From: Methanosarcina barkeri MS
GTDB taxonomy: Archaea; Halobacteriota; Methanosarcinia; Methanosarcinales; Methanosarcinaceae
Length of the DNA stretch: 64,000 nucleotides
NCBI RefSeq assembly: GCF_000970025.1
Contig: NZ_CP009528.1
Coordinates: 1,909,168 to 1,973,167 of the forward strand
Direction of reading: 5' to 3'
Shown here in pieces: positions 43,578 through 52,863 of this stretch; the first letter of the stretch is position 1, and the number at the start of each line of letters is the position of its first letter. The position numbers and the translations under genes were made by a program. The notes beneath the pieces are model-generated. The model did not search any database, was not told the origin of the DNA, and was given only the letters and a program-made list of their open reading frames with translations.

Positions 43578-44824
43578 CAGAGTGCCTCCATTATTTTCTT
43601 GAGAATTACTTCCTCAGACAGGTGATTTGTCTCAATAACAGGCTCAAAGCTCATTTTAACTCTATCCATGCGTATGGAACTTCCCCCTGCCTCTACCCCA
43701 TTTATTGCGGTATTGATGTAGACCTTTGAGTGCTTGGAAGTCAGGGTTTCACAATGATCCATCGAGATAACAGGAATCTCCAGCATGTTCTTTGCAATAG
43801 ATCCGGGAAGGAATAAAAGCGGGTCTGAACCTATTATAAGGGCTGCGTCCACCGATTTTGCTTTAAGAGATTCAACAACTGAGTATTCGGGTCCATGCTT
43901 TGCAGTTCCATTTTCAAACTTTACACTGTTCACGTATCCAGTTTCTGCAAAGAGGTTTTCGTTAAAGCCCATTGTATTAGAGCTGCTTACCATTGGTATG
44001 AGGTGGAAATTTGCTTTCTCATTCAGAATTTCCATCAGCTTGAAAAGAGGCTCAAGGTTTTCAAGCGAGTAAATGAGCCCGCGTCCTACAAACATTACTC
44101 CGAACTTTGCTCCTTTAAGGATGTTTGCCAGCTCAAGGATTTTTTTAGGCGGGTAATTGTAAGAGGTTTTAGGAAGCTTTCCAGAAAGCCCTGCAATCAT
44201 GGCATCGATAAATTCTGCATCTCCTTTTGGAGGGATCTGGAAGAAATAATTCCCGCAGATCTTTGCGGTATGGGACTTCCGGACATCGATTGCTATGGCT
44301 GTCCTTTCCTCTTCCCAGCCTCTCTGCTTTTCTGTTCCTCTGGGGAAGTAGGAGTGCTTCGAAAGAAGGCGAGGATGAGAATCCGATGGATCTGTTCCCC
44401 AGTATATGATAACATCAGCTTTATTCCTTACATCGTCAAGAGTACAGGTCTTAAGCTTATCCTGAATGAGAGCCTCAGCTAGAGGACCCAGGCAGAACGA
44501 GGAGGTATCATCCAGGGTAGCGTTAATTTTCTTTGCAAGTTCAATTGCTATTTTTTGGGTTTCACTGGTAGAAGTCCCAAGACCGAAGATCAGAGGATTT
44601 CTGGCATTTTTAAGAATCGATGCAGCCTCACTGATAGCAGTAGCTTCATCTACAGGCTTATTATCAACCAGAAAATCTGCTTCGCCCCTTCTTGCTTCCT
44701 TCATATGGGCGACTCCTACTCTGCAGGCTGTATAAACTTTATTCACAATGTTATTTTCGGACTCAACCTCAATATCGTCACAGAGGAGTCCGCAGCCTGT
44801 GCATACATGATAGTTTTTCTCCAT
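43577..44824 (-). CDS. fwdB: Formylmethanofuran dehydrogenase subunit B (catalytic)
   Basis: 415 residues from ATG 44824 (MEKNYHVCTGCGLLCDD), after a GAGGAAG site; an ATG six codons upstream overlaps the previous gene. CTGCGLLC plus a later Cys binds one [4Fe-4S] cluster. SSFCLGPLAEALI contains the Cys that ligates Mo or W in the cysteine form. The enzyme reduces CO2 with methanofuran to formyl-methanofuran, or runs backward during methyl oxidation. Subunits A, C and others are not encoded nearby, so this B/D pair must assemble with subunits made elsewhere. Confidence 0.93.
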   Translation of the reverse strand: MEKNYHVCTGCGLLCDDIEVESENNIVNKVYTACRVGVAHMKEARRGEADFLVDNKPVDEATAISEAASILKNARNPLIFGLGTSTSETQKIAIELAKKINATLDDTSSFCLGPLAEALIQDKLKTCTLDDVRNKADVIIYWGTDPSDSHPRLLSKHSYFPRGTEKQRGWEEERTAIAIDVRKSHTAKICGNYFFQIPPKGDAEFIDAMIAGLSGKLPKTSYNYPPKKILELANILKGAKFGVMFVGRGLIYSLENLEPLFKLMEILNEKANFHLIPMVSSSNTMGFNENLFAETGYVNSVKFENGTAKHGPEYSVVESLKAKSVDAALIIGSDPLLFLPGSIAKNMLEIPVISMDHCETLTSKHSKVYINTAINGVEAGGSSIRMDRVKMSFEPVIETNHLSEEVILKKIMEAL

Positions 44825-44834
44825 ATCCGCTTCC

Positions 44835-45299
44835 TCACACAAACTCGATTGCCTCTACAGGGCAGGTTACTATACAGCCATTACATAGAATTTTGTTCTT
44901 TCCGAAACGGCGGCATTCCCCTAAGTTTTGAGCTTTTACAATGCCGTCTTCTACGGCCAAGACCAGCTTATTAGGATTCGTAGGGGCCTTTCCCGAGCCT
45001 ATTCCGTGTGGATCATTAGCTACATTCGGAGGACAGGCAACCACACAGTTTCCACAGCCAAAACATAAGTCTTCATGCACTATAAGTCCGGTTTCAGTTG
45101 CGCTTTCGGAAGGTTTGAAAAGTTCACTTATCTTTTCATAGTTTTCTTTATACTTTGGTTCATCTTTAAGAGGCGGGCAATCCTCGGGTGTGAGCTCGTG
45201 GGCCATGAGAGATACTGCAAACGCCATACAAGAGGTTTTTCCGCACTTTTTGCAGTTAGTCTTTGGAAGCATCTGATAGAGTTCCATTGCATTTGTCAT
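44835..45299 (-). CDS. Polyferredoxin-type Fwd partner with an Fe-S (CdhE/AcsC-like) domain
   Basis: 154 residues. The N-terminus has NCKKCGKTSCMAFAV with a later Cys, the [4Fe-4S] domain found in corrinoid Fe-S proteins. CFGCGNCVVACP and CRRFG...CNGCIVTCP make two ferredoxin clusters. It precedes fwdB directly and its end overlaps the upstream fwdB start. It probably carries electrons to FwdB, as FwdG does in other methanogens; the fusion to a CdhE-type domain is a Methanosarcina feature as far as I recall. Confidence 0.82.
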   Translation of the reverse strand: MTNAMELYQMLPKTNCKKCGKTSCMAFAVSLMAHELTPEDCPPLKDEPKYKENYEKISELFKPSESATETGLIVHEDLCFGCGNCVVACPPNVANDPHGIGSGKAPTNPNKLVLAVEDGIVKAQNLGECRRFGKNKILCNGCIVTCPVEAIEFV

Positions 45300-45963
45300 T
45301 ACAGGTCACCCTTGAGTCAAATTTTTTATGTCAGTTTTTCATTGAAGAGTATGAAGGTTAAGAAGTATATTAAAAAGCAAGATTAAGTGTGTCACATTAA
45401 GCATGTCACTGTGAAAACGTATATTATATAACCTTTAATTAAATATATCTAAGTAATCTTCCTTAAACCCTCGCTTTTTTGTTTTCAGCGTTACTTTTAA
45501 ATTGCAGTAAGGATTTATTATAAATATTTATAAACTGTTTTCATCCAAGCTTTTTGTAAAAAGATTGTGTAAACTGCTTCATCGATTTATCACGCCGTCA
45601 CGACATTTTATCACGTTGTGTAGGCCATTGGTCAAACTTTCTCCCGGAAAAATTGCGATCAAATTTTTTTCAAGAGGGTTGTAGTCAAACCTTTTTTAAG
45701 AAGGGATGTTATCACATCGTTGCTAAGGATTTTCGATAAAACCTTTTCTCAAAAGGTTTGCTCCAGGCCTTTTTCTCTAAAGGTTTTTGCTCAAGCCTTT
45801 TTTTAAAAGGCTTGGAGCAAACCTTAAGACTTTGATGTCCCCAGGTATGCAGCCTTTTGTTTCCGGGCCTTTCAGGTCAGGAGATCTTACAATTTAACTT
45901 TCCTGCCCTTCGGAATAGACCAATAAAGCCTCTTTGCAGGCAAACCGAATCCGCTGAACTCAA
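45300..45963. other. Intergenic region with a large inverted-repeat cluster
   Basis: About 660 bp between the fwd start and the FTR stop. Nested inverted repeats lie at 45738-45825. The fwd promoter should be within 45300-45450. No gene is seen. Confidence 0.55.
45738..45825. repeat. Nested inverted repeats (possible structured RNA or terminator)
   Basis: AAGGTTTGCTCCAGGCCTTT (45753) pairs with AAAAGGCTTGGAGCAAACCT (45805). Inside, GCTCAAGCC can pair with GGCTTGGAGC in an alternative way. AAAACCTTTTCTCAAAAGGT forms a small hairpin just before. Such competing stems can act as a switch or bidirectional terminator (inference). Confidence 0.5.
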
Positions 45964-46245
45964 TTAATTCGCTTTGAAGAAAAGTTCGCAGTGACAGTTT
46001 CCGTCCCTTTCGACTTCTTCTTTATGATAGATGCAGGGACATACAATCTTTCTATCTTCTTTTTCATCTCCGGTAACTATTCTGCAGGGACAGTAACGCC
46101 TTCCGAATTTCTCAAGCTTAACTGTAAGTCCATCAAGCACATAGTCAAGAGCTTCTTTATCCGGGTTAAGCCTGTACCCTGCTTTTTCTGCATATTTCTG
46201 AGTCCATTCATACATTTTCTGTTTTAGTTCATTATGATCAGTCAT
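45964..46245 (-). CDS. Ferredoxin:thioredoxin reductase, catalytic subunit
   Basis: 93 residues with the complete CPC-x14-CPC-x12-CHC set (C52, C54, C69, C71, C84, C86) that binds the [4Fe-4S] cluster and the redox disulfide. It passes electrons from ferredoxin to thioredoxin, the thiol supply of methanogens. It is the single-domain form without a rubredoxin fusion. Confidence 0.95.
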   Translation of the reverse strand: MTDHNELKQKMYEWTQKYAEKAGYRLNPDKEALDYVLDGLTVKLEKFGRRYCPCRIVTGDEKEDRKIVCPCIYHKEEVERDGNCHCELFFKAN

Positions 46246-46853
46246 ACAAAGAGCTCCTTTGCTTTAAATTGAAGAAATCCTCAACCTTGATGAGAAGAAT
46301 ATGTAGTCATGTGTGAATCATATGTGGATAATATGTGAAGCTATGTGAGCTGTTTATAAAATGGAAACATTATAAGTATACTAGAATAAAGTCTGCTGAA
46401 GACTTTCAAGTTTTATGAAACACTTGTGAGAATAACCTGAGTATTTAGCGTCACCTTCATCTGTAAAGTCATTAATACCTATTTTTGTTTAAGGCTATTT
46501 ATAGAAATACCTTGTCCTGCAGGAATTAAATGATTCAGCGCAGTATAGCCAGTTTTATCTCACTCACGTCCATGTAATCAATTTTACCTCACTCACGCTC
46601 ATACAACCAGTTTTTATCACTCATGTCCATATAATCAATATTATATCACTAGCGTCCAATAAAACCGATTTCATCCCACTAGCGCCCCTATAACCAATTT
46701 AACATTATGGCTTTTCTTGAGTTGTCCAGTTGAAACTGGTCTATCGATTACGCATTAAGTTCTCAAACTATAAATTAATTGGTAAAACTCCGGTAATAAG
46801 ACGAGAATCTCAAATTAGCTTTTAAAATCTCAAATCTAATTTGATACTCATTG
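46246..46853. other. Intergenic region with a degenerate tandem repeat
   Basis: About 600 bp: AT-rich DNA, the 29-bp repeat at 46550-46706, and the left flank of the dead IS. No gene is seen. Confidence 0.5.
46550..46706. repeat. 29-bp degenerate tandem repeat, five units
   Basis: Units of 28-30 bp with a core like CAATTTTACCTCACTCACGC, followed by CATACAA-like sequence. Adjacent units differ at about a third of positions. There are no spacers, so it is not a CRISPR array. Confidence 0.75.
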
Positions 46854-48295
46854 GTCATCGGTTAAGGATTTATTTCCTTCTTCTGTTACTTTTTTTGAAT
46901 CCAATTTTTCATTTATTACTCAAAGCATTCATCTCTAAACCCTTCTCTGTTTACATGAGGATCTAATGCTTGACTTTCATATACGCTCATTATCGTTTCA
47001 AAAGTTCTTTGAATTCCACATCTATGCAGAATTACTGTCAACAAATCCGATACATTCTCTGCAAATATTGTACTTCAACGTAACTGTGTATATCTAGCCA
47101 TTTTTTCAGGATAAGTTGTTGAGTTTCTGACAAGAGAATATATTCTTATGCTAACGATTCGTGTCAATATTGCTGTCCAGATTAGAGCTTCAATTACCTG
47201 CACATTCTTTGTTTCAAGAACGTCCAGCGAGTATTTGCTTTTCAATTCTTTGAAAAGCAGTTCTATGTCCCATCTTGCTCCATATAGGTTTGCAATGTCT
47301 TTTGCATTCAAAATATCTTTCTGAATATTTGTGATATAAATATGGTACTTTTCATCCTCGTCATTATAGACTGCAACAAGACGTACAATCATCTCATCCT
47401 GTTTTTGCTTGCCTTTATGCTCTCTTCTTTTGAATTCTATTTTTACAACTGCATCAATATCTTTTCCAGAAAGTTGCTTAATACATTCACTAACAGGTTT
47501 TCCAGCGAACTCTTTGCTTTTTGTCTTAGAAAGTCCCTCTTCAACAGAAACAAGAATAGGATCCATATTTTTCCTAATCCTTGAAACAAAATATCCCTCA
47601 TTTTCTTCAACTCTTGCAAACATTTGAGTTTTGTAAAAACCAAGATCAACAAGCAGAATACGGTCTTTGATCCAGGGACCTATTTTTAATGTCTTTATCT
47701 CAGCTGTTTTTTCAGAGTACAGAGCAACGGTTCTAGGTCCGTTAGCAACTGCACTTACCATAACTCCAACTTTTACTCCTGCAGCTACTGTTCTTGATCT
47801 TACTGCAGGAAACTTGTCTGCTAAAGAAGAGTGAAAACGAACAATTGTGCTGTCCTGAATGACAACATCTTGGAAGGTTTCGAGTTTCTTGCTAAGTTTC
47901 CTACCAGGTTCTTTTGCAAGCTCTTCCATGCCATGAATTACACACTGGTTAAGAAACTCAACAAGTTCTGGAGTGAAACGATAGTACCAGCTGCTATCAC
48001 TTACGGTTTTTTGTGACTCCGTTTCATATTCTCGTTTTAAACTGGCAAGTGTAGCTGCAAGCGGACACCAAAACCGAGAGTTAAAACCCAAAAGATAATA
48101 ACAGGGTCAATTTTACGTTCACGTACTATAAGACCAGTTTCTTTGGCAGTTTGCCTTAACCACTCTTCGGGAAATATTTCCCGAAGAGAGTCTTCAAGAG
48201 TAGGTGGGGGACAGGGAGACATAGATACAGAGGTATTTAGAGTACTAATATAAAAAACACATACAAGAAATGGAATTTAATGCTTAACCGATGAC
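46854..48295 (-). mobile_element. Dead IS4-family insertion sequence
   Basis: 1442 bp bounded by GTCATCGGTTAAG at the left and CTTAACCGATGAC at the right. The transposase inside has two lesions. No clear target duplication is visible. Unlike the IS at 36654, it is old enough to have decayed. Confidence 0.85.
46916..48222 (-). pseudogene. IS4-family transposase with a frameshift and a nonsense codon
   Basis: Starts MSPCPPPTLEDSLREIFPEEW at 48222. Near 48065-48075 (GGTGTCCGCTTGCAGC) a one-base shift moves it to the frame beginning TLASLKREYE. That frame has VDLGFYKTQMFARVEE and the IS4 signature Y-ARWDIE-LLFKELKSKY. At 47075 a TGA replaces the expected Trp (RYTQLR then STIFAENVSDLL), and the frame runs on to TAA 46916. 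It cannot make a full transposase. Confidence 0.9.
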
Positions 48296-48393
48296 GCATG
48301 AGTTTGTTTTATTATAAACTAAAGTTGAACACAACTAAATTTATATTTTTACAAGTTCTACACTATGAACTATCAAATATGAGAGTGACGATT

Positions 48394-49428
48394 ATGAAAG
48401 AATTTCCAGAGATAAAAGTTCCATTAACCCAAATATATGAAATGTCCCTTGCACCCGTTCAGACAAATGCACTTGTTGCGGGAGTTGAACTTGCTATTTT
48501 CGATCAACTCAATAAACCTATCAGGGCAGAAGAACTTGCCGAAAAATGTGGGTTTGATGCCAGAACAACAGCCGAATATCTCAATGTACTGACTGCCTGC
48601 GAACTTGTAACAAAAAAGAACGGGTTCTACCAAAACAGTCCGGTGGCTGAACAATATCTTGTTACCAGCCGTCCAACTTACTATGGAGATCTAATTTTTT
48701 TTGAATATGAGCGTCTGTCCATGAGCCCGAAAAAAATAGCTGAACTGGTCAAAAATGGGCCAGCGTTTTCAGAAGAAAAAGGCATGAATTCGGAGGAGTT
48801 CTGGATACGATATGCAAAATCAATGGCAAACTGGGAACGTTCCGGAACAGCTCAGAAGATAGCGGATATTATCTCAGCATTACCGGAATTTTCTTTGATG
48901 AAGGGAATGCTTGATCTTGGTGGAGGTCCCGGTCTTGTGGGAATTGCGGTTTTATCCCGCCATCCGTCGATGGAAGGCGTATTGTTTGACCAGCCGGCTG
49001 TGGTCAATGTTGCTGAAGAGTTCATAGCAGAGTATGGACTTTCGGATAGAATAACAATGATCGGAGGCGATTACCTTAACGATCATCTTGGCAGTGGTTA
49101 TGATCTGATCCTTGCAAGCTGTACACTCAATTTTGCAAAGGGCTGCATGGATAAGATGGTGAAAAAGATTTATGATGCACTCAATCCCGGAGGAATCTTT
49201 GTAAGTCTTCACGATGGGATATATGACGAAGGCACAAAGCCGGCTATCCATGTCCTTAATATGATGCCCAGCGTTCTTTCAGGATACAATTGTAGTCTTA
49301 GCAAGGGTTTTATCGTAGATTCTATACTCAATGCAGGATTTCGGTCGGTACGGTCAAAGACAATCAACTTTGATGCAGGTCCTTTAGATGTGGATATAGC
49401 CCGGAAAACAGAAGTAACAGAGGATTAA
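48394..49428 (+). CDS. SAM-dependent O-methyltransferase-like protein
   Basis: 344 residues from ATG 48394 (MKEFPEIKVPL), with GAGAGTGAC upstream; the frame is open to 48298 but that part belongs to the IS end. The N-terminal winged-helix dimerisation domain (VAGVELAIFDQLNKPIRAEELAEK) and the SAM-binding GMLDLGGGPGLVGIAVL fit the acetylserotonin/hydroxyindole O-methyltransferase family. The motif after it, DLILASCTLNFAKG, is typical of archaeal members. It heads a run of genes for a metal-chelate ABC importer that are all broken; it alone is intact. It may methylate a metallophore, corrinoid or thiol compound (inference). A broken paralogue lies at 52512. Confidence 0.85.
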   Translation: MKEFPEIKVPLTQIYEMSLAPVQTNALVAGVELAIFDQLNKPIRAEELAEKCGFDARTTAEYLNVLTACELVTKKNGFYQNSPVAEQYLVTSRPTYYGDLIFFEYERLSMSPKKIAELVKNGPAFSEEKGMNSEEFWIRYAKSMANWERSGTAQKIADIISALPEFSLMKGMLDLGGGPGLVGIAVLSRHPSMEGVLFDQPAVVNVAEEFIAEYGLSDRITMIGGDYLNDHLGSGYDLILASCTLNFAKGCMDKMVKKIYDALNPGGIFVSLHDGIYDEGTKPAIHVLNMMPSVLSGYNCSLSKGFIVDSILNAGFRSVRSKTINFDAGPLDVDIARKTEVTED

Positions 49429-49450
49429 GTGGGTTGAAGGCTCATGAGTT

Positions 49451-50526
49451 ATGATTCTCAAAAAAGCATACGTTAAACAGAAGTCAGTCATATTACAGAG
49501 AGGTACTATAACTTTACTCATAAAAAAAATCCTCTTTATCGGTGCCCTATGTCTGCTCATTATCATCAGCATTGGAATTGCCACATCGACAAGGTCTGCT
49601 GCCATCTCTTTTATATATGTATATACCTCAATTCTCAGTAAAATATTCCCTGATATTGTTGAGAGTTCCTGGTTAGCGGATGTCTGTCTCTGGAAACTTC
49701 GGTTTCCTCGTATTTTCATGGTGGGCTCTTTGCCGGGATTGCCCTCAGAACAGCAGGAGCTGCGATGCAGGGGGCTCTGAAAAACCCACTTGCTGATCCA
49801 TATATGCTTGGAATTGCGTCAGCAGCAGGATTTGGAGCAGCGATCGCGATCGTATTCGGGACCGGAATTTTTGCCGGCAAATATCTCATCGTCGGAAATG
49901 CTTTTTTTTCTCACTGATAGCTTCAGCGGTCATTATTGCCATTGCTGAGAAAAAAAGCGGTTCGGCAGAAGCAATGGTTCTTACTGGAGTCTCTGTGATG
50001 TTTTTCTTCCAGGCCCTCACAACTTTTACAGAATATTTCGCAGAAGCGGAAGCAGTAAAGAGTGCAATGTTCTGGATGGTAGGAGACATCGGAAAAGCAA
50101 GATGGGAGGATTTCCGTTTTATCGTCCCCATCACGGCAATCCTTGTTCCTATACTCATCTGGAAATCCTGGGACCTTAATATAATAGGGGCAGGGGACGA
50201 GAGTGCAAAGAGCCTCGGGATAAATGTCAAAAAATTCCGGATACTTATTATGGTGGTCTCGTCACTTCTGGTTGCAGGAGTTGTCAGTTTTGTCGGAGCA
50301 ATAGGGTTTATTGGGCTTGTCTCACCGCATATCTGCAGGCTGAGGAGGAGACAACCGATTCCTGATTCCTGCATCTGGATTGATGGGAGCAGTTTTCCTG
50401 ATTATCTCGTATTCTATTGCAAGGACAGTTCTTTCGCCTGTAGTTGTTCCCGTAGGAGTTATCACAGCATTCCTCGGCGTACCTTTCTTTGTGTACCTTA
50501 TCATGTACCGGAGGGAGTACTGTTGA
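49451..50526 (+). pseudogene. FecCD-type ABC transporter permease, multiple frameshifts
   Basis: The N-terminal frame (ILFIGALCLLIIISIGIATS...LRFPRIFM) shifts at about 49720 into [22 protein letters not shown]. It shifts again near 49905 into AVIIAIAEKKSGSAEAMVLTG, and near 50340 from GLVSPHICR into FLIPASGLMGAVFLIISYSI with a stop at 50524. Together they give a whole BtuC/FecCD permease with about eight helices, but in at least four pieces. It would have carried iron-chelate or cobalamin across the membrane. Confidence 0.9.
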
Positions 50527-51290
50527 ATCTCTCTATCGACGGGGTCACGTTCTCATATGCTTCAGTGCCTGTGCGACATGGGATTTCAATGGAGTTTTGC
50601 GAACCAAGCGTTGTTGGCATAATAGGGCCAAACGGAGCCAGAAAGAGCACACTGCTCCGCTGTATCAATAACGTCCTTAAACCAAATAGTGGGTGGGTCT
50701 GCCTGGATGGGCAGAAGATCCATGACATGGACACGGTCGCAATCGCTCGAAATTTCGGTTATGTGCCCCAGGAGTTCCCAGTTACTTTTCAGGCAACTGT
50801 TTTTGACACGGTGCTTATGGGCGCGCCCATTCTCGTCCTGGAAGGTTAGCAGGGACTATGTTGAGATCGCTACAGGAGCCATCAAGATGCTGAATCTCGA
50901 ACAGGTAGCACTCAGGCGCATCACTCGGAACTCTCCGGAGGCCAGCGGCAGCGGGTAATGATTGCAAGGGCACTCGTCCAGCAGAGTCGAGTACTTCTTC
51001 TTGACGAGCCGACCTCCAAGCTTGACATCAGGAACCAGCTTGAAGTAATGAATATTATCCGCACTCTTGTAGACAAACAGGGCCTTCTCTCAATACTCGT
51101 GATCCATGATCTTAATCTTGCTTCCCAGTATGTCGATCAGCTCATCATGCTCACGGAAGGAAAGATATACGCAGCTGGGACCCCTGTCTCGGTCCTGATA
51201 CAGGAAAATATCAGAGTTGTCTATGGTGTTGAGGCTGCGGTAGTGCTCGAGGATAATCTGCCGCATGTCATCCCGAAGAGGTCGGTATGA
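50523..51290 (+). pseudogene. FecE/BtuD-type ABC ATPase, frameshifted
   Basis: TTG 50523 with GGAGGG upstream starts LNLSIDGVTFSYASVPV. Walker A is GPNGARKST, in which the usual Gly before Lys is Arg. The frame shifts near 50835 (after FDTVLMG) and again near 50930 (SELSGGQRQRVMIARAL). Walker B LLLDEPTSKLD and the His switch LVIHDLN are intact. Broken by two shifts and probably inactive at Walker A. Confidence 0.9.
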
Positions 51291-51338
51291 GAAGTTTGAT
51301 GGATGCCGAAAATATGAGAAAATTGAGGTGAAAAAGGT

Positions 51339-52463
51339 ATGAAGCGCACAAAGGAATTAGTTGCCGGAATTGGAATTTTGCTGATAGTGTCAATTTTTGC
51401 AGTCTTTTCAACTGCAAATACTCAGGATACAAATACTACAGATGCAGATACTCAGATCAAAATTATTGATACTCTTGGCAGAGAAGTAACTCTTGATAAA
51501 CCCGCCGAAATAATAGCATAACGCATTATTCAGTTGCCGAAGTCCTGAAAGCTATCGGAGCCTGGGAGTGGATTGTAGTACGGGATGGATATATATCTGA
51601 TGAAAATTTTTATCCGAATCTAGATAAGATTCCTGCTATATGTCCGGCCAAGAGACCCATGGATATAGATTACAAAAATTATAGAAGCAAAGACCGATGT
51701 TCTAATCCTGCCAAAATTTGACTGGTATGGTACTACTGACGAAATAATCAACACACTTGAACCTGATATTCCAGTTGTTTTCGTTGATACACTAAACCCT
51801 GATTCCTTTTGTGATAATGTTACGATAATTGGGAAGATTGTCGGAAATGAAGAACAAGCACATGAATATACTGAGTTTTACAGCGAAATTAATGATCCTA
51901 TAATAGCTAAAACTTCTCAGATCGCGCCGGAAGACCGTTTGAATGTTTTTTATAAAGCTTTTTCCGACACTCCTGAACAAATAAAAACCTATGGGAAAGA
52001 CATGCCCGTTGTAAATGAGTTCATTAACGCTGCTGGTAGTAAAAACATTGCAGGAGATCTACCTTTTGCTTACGAAGATGTCGATAAAGAATGGGTCTTT
52101 AAACAGGACATCGATGCCATTGTAGTGATGTGCTGGGACCAGCATTACCCAGATGTATTCGGATATAATGTCAATGATTCTGAACTGCCTTCTGAGAAGG
52201 GTAAGGAGATCCAGGAAGAAATCATGCAGCAGGATGTCTTTACACATACTGATGCTGTAAAAAATAAAAAAGTATACCTGCTTCATAATGAATTACTTTC
52301 CACTCCAAGAAATATCATTGCCATAGCTTACATGGCCAAGTAGTTTTATCCTGATCTGTTTCCCGATCTCGACCCTCAAGCTCTCTACATCAGGAATCTG
52401 GACCGGTTCATAAAAACTGATTACAACCTTTCTAATGCCGGACTGTTTGCCTACCCGGCTTAA
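51339..52463 (+). pseudogene. Metal-chelate substrate-binding protein, frameshifted and with an in-frame TAG
   Basis: A signal peptide (LVAGIGILLIVSIFAVFSTA) and IIDTLGREVTLDKPAE start the protein. Frameshifts occur near 51520 and 51675, after which it continues TDVLILPKFDWYGTTDEIIN. The long C-terminal part runs to TAG 52341 and then on (FYPDLFPDLDPQALYIRNLDRF) to TAA 52461. TAG stands where Trp is expected (AYMAK-W-FYPD). Family: helical-backbone binding proteins for iron-siderophore or cobalamin. Confidence 0.88.
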
Positions 52464-52511
52464 CTACATTTCTAACAGATAGGAGAGCTAACAAATAGGA
52501 GAGTAACAACT

Positions 52512-52860
52512 ATGAACGAATTTTAAGAAATTATAGTTTTATTAACTCGAATATATGAAATATCCCTTATCGTTAAGACAAACGCAATGATTGCGGGAGT
52601 TGAGATTACAACCTTTGACCATCTCAGCAAGCCTGTCCGGGCAAGAACTTGCCGAAAAATGCGCGGGATTAATGCAGGAACTACGGGAGTATATCTCAAT
52701 ACTGGCTGTCTGCGAACTTGCGAAAAATGGACGAGCTCTACCAAAACAGGTCGGCTAAGCAATACCTGGTCACTGATCTCCCTCCCCTACTCTGGTGATC
52801 TAATTTTATTTAAATATGAGCATCTGTCCATGAACCCGAAAAAAAATGCCTCAGCAGAAG
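52512..52860 (+). pseudogene. Remnant of a second methyltransferase
   Basis: Clearly homologous to the N-terminal half of 48394: IYEISLIVKTNAMIAGVEITTFDHLSKPV corresponds to IYEMSLAPVQTNALVAGVELAIFDQLNKPI. A TAA at the sixth codon, at least two frameshifts and more stops destroy it. It ends abruptly inside the equivalent of SMSPKKIAE. Confidence 0.9.
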
Positions 52861-52863
52861 AAA

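Noticed and set aside
46550..46706. Possible CRISPR array
   Set aside because: Units of 28-30 bp follow each other directly, with no spacers and with much variation between units. No cas genes are present.
47075..47077. TGA in the transposase as recoding or selenocysteine
   Set aside because: Trp is expected, there is another frameshift in the same gene, and no SECIS-like element is seen.
52341..52343. Pyrrolysine codon in the substrate-binding protein
   Set aside because: TAG replaces an expected Trp (TGG) and the gene has at least two frameshifts, so a nonsense mutation is the simpler explanation.
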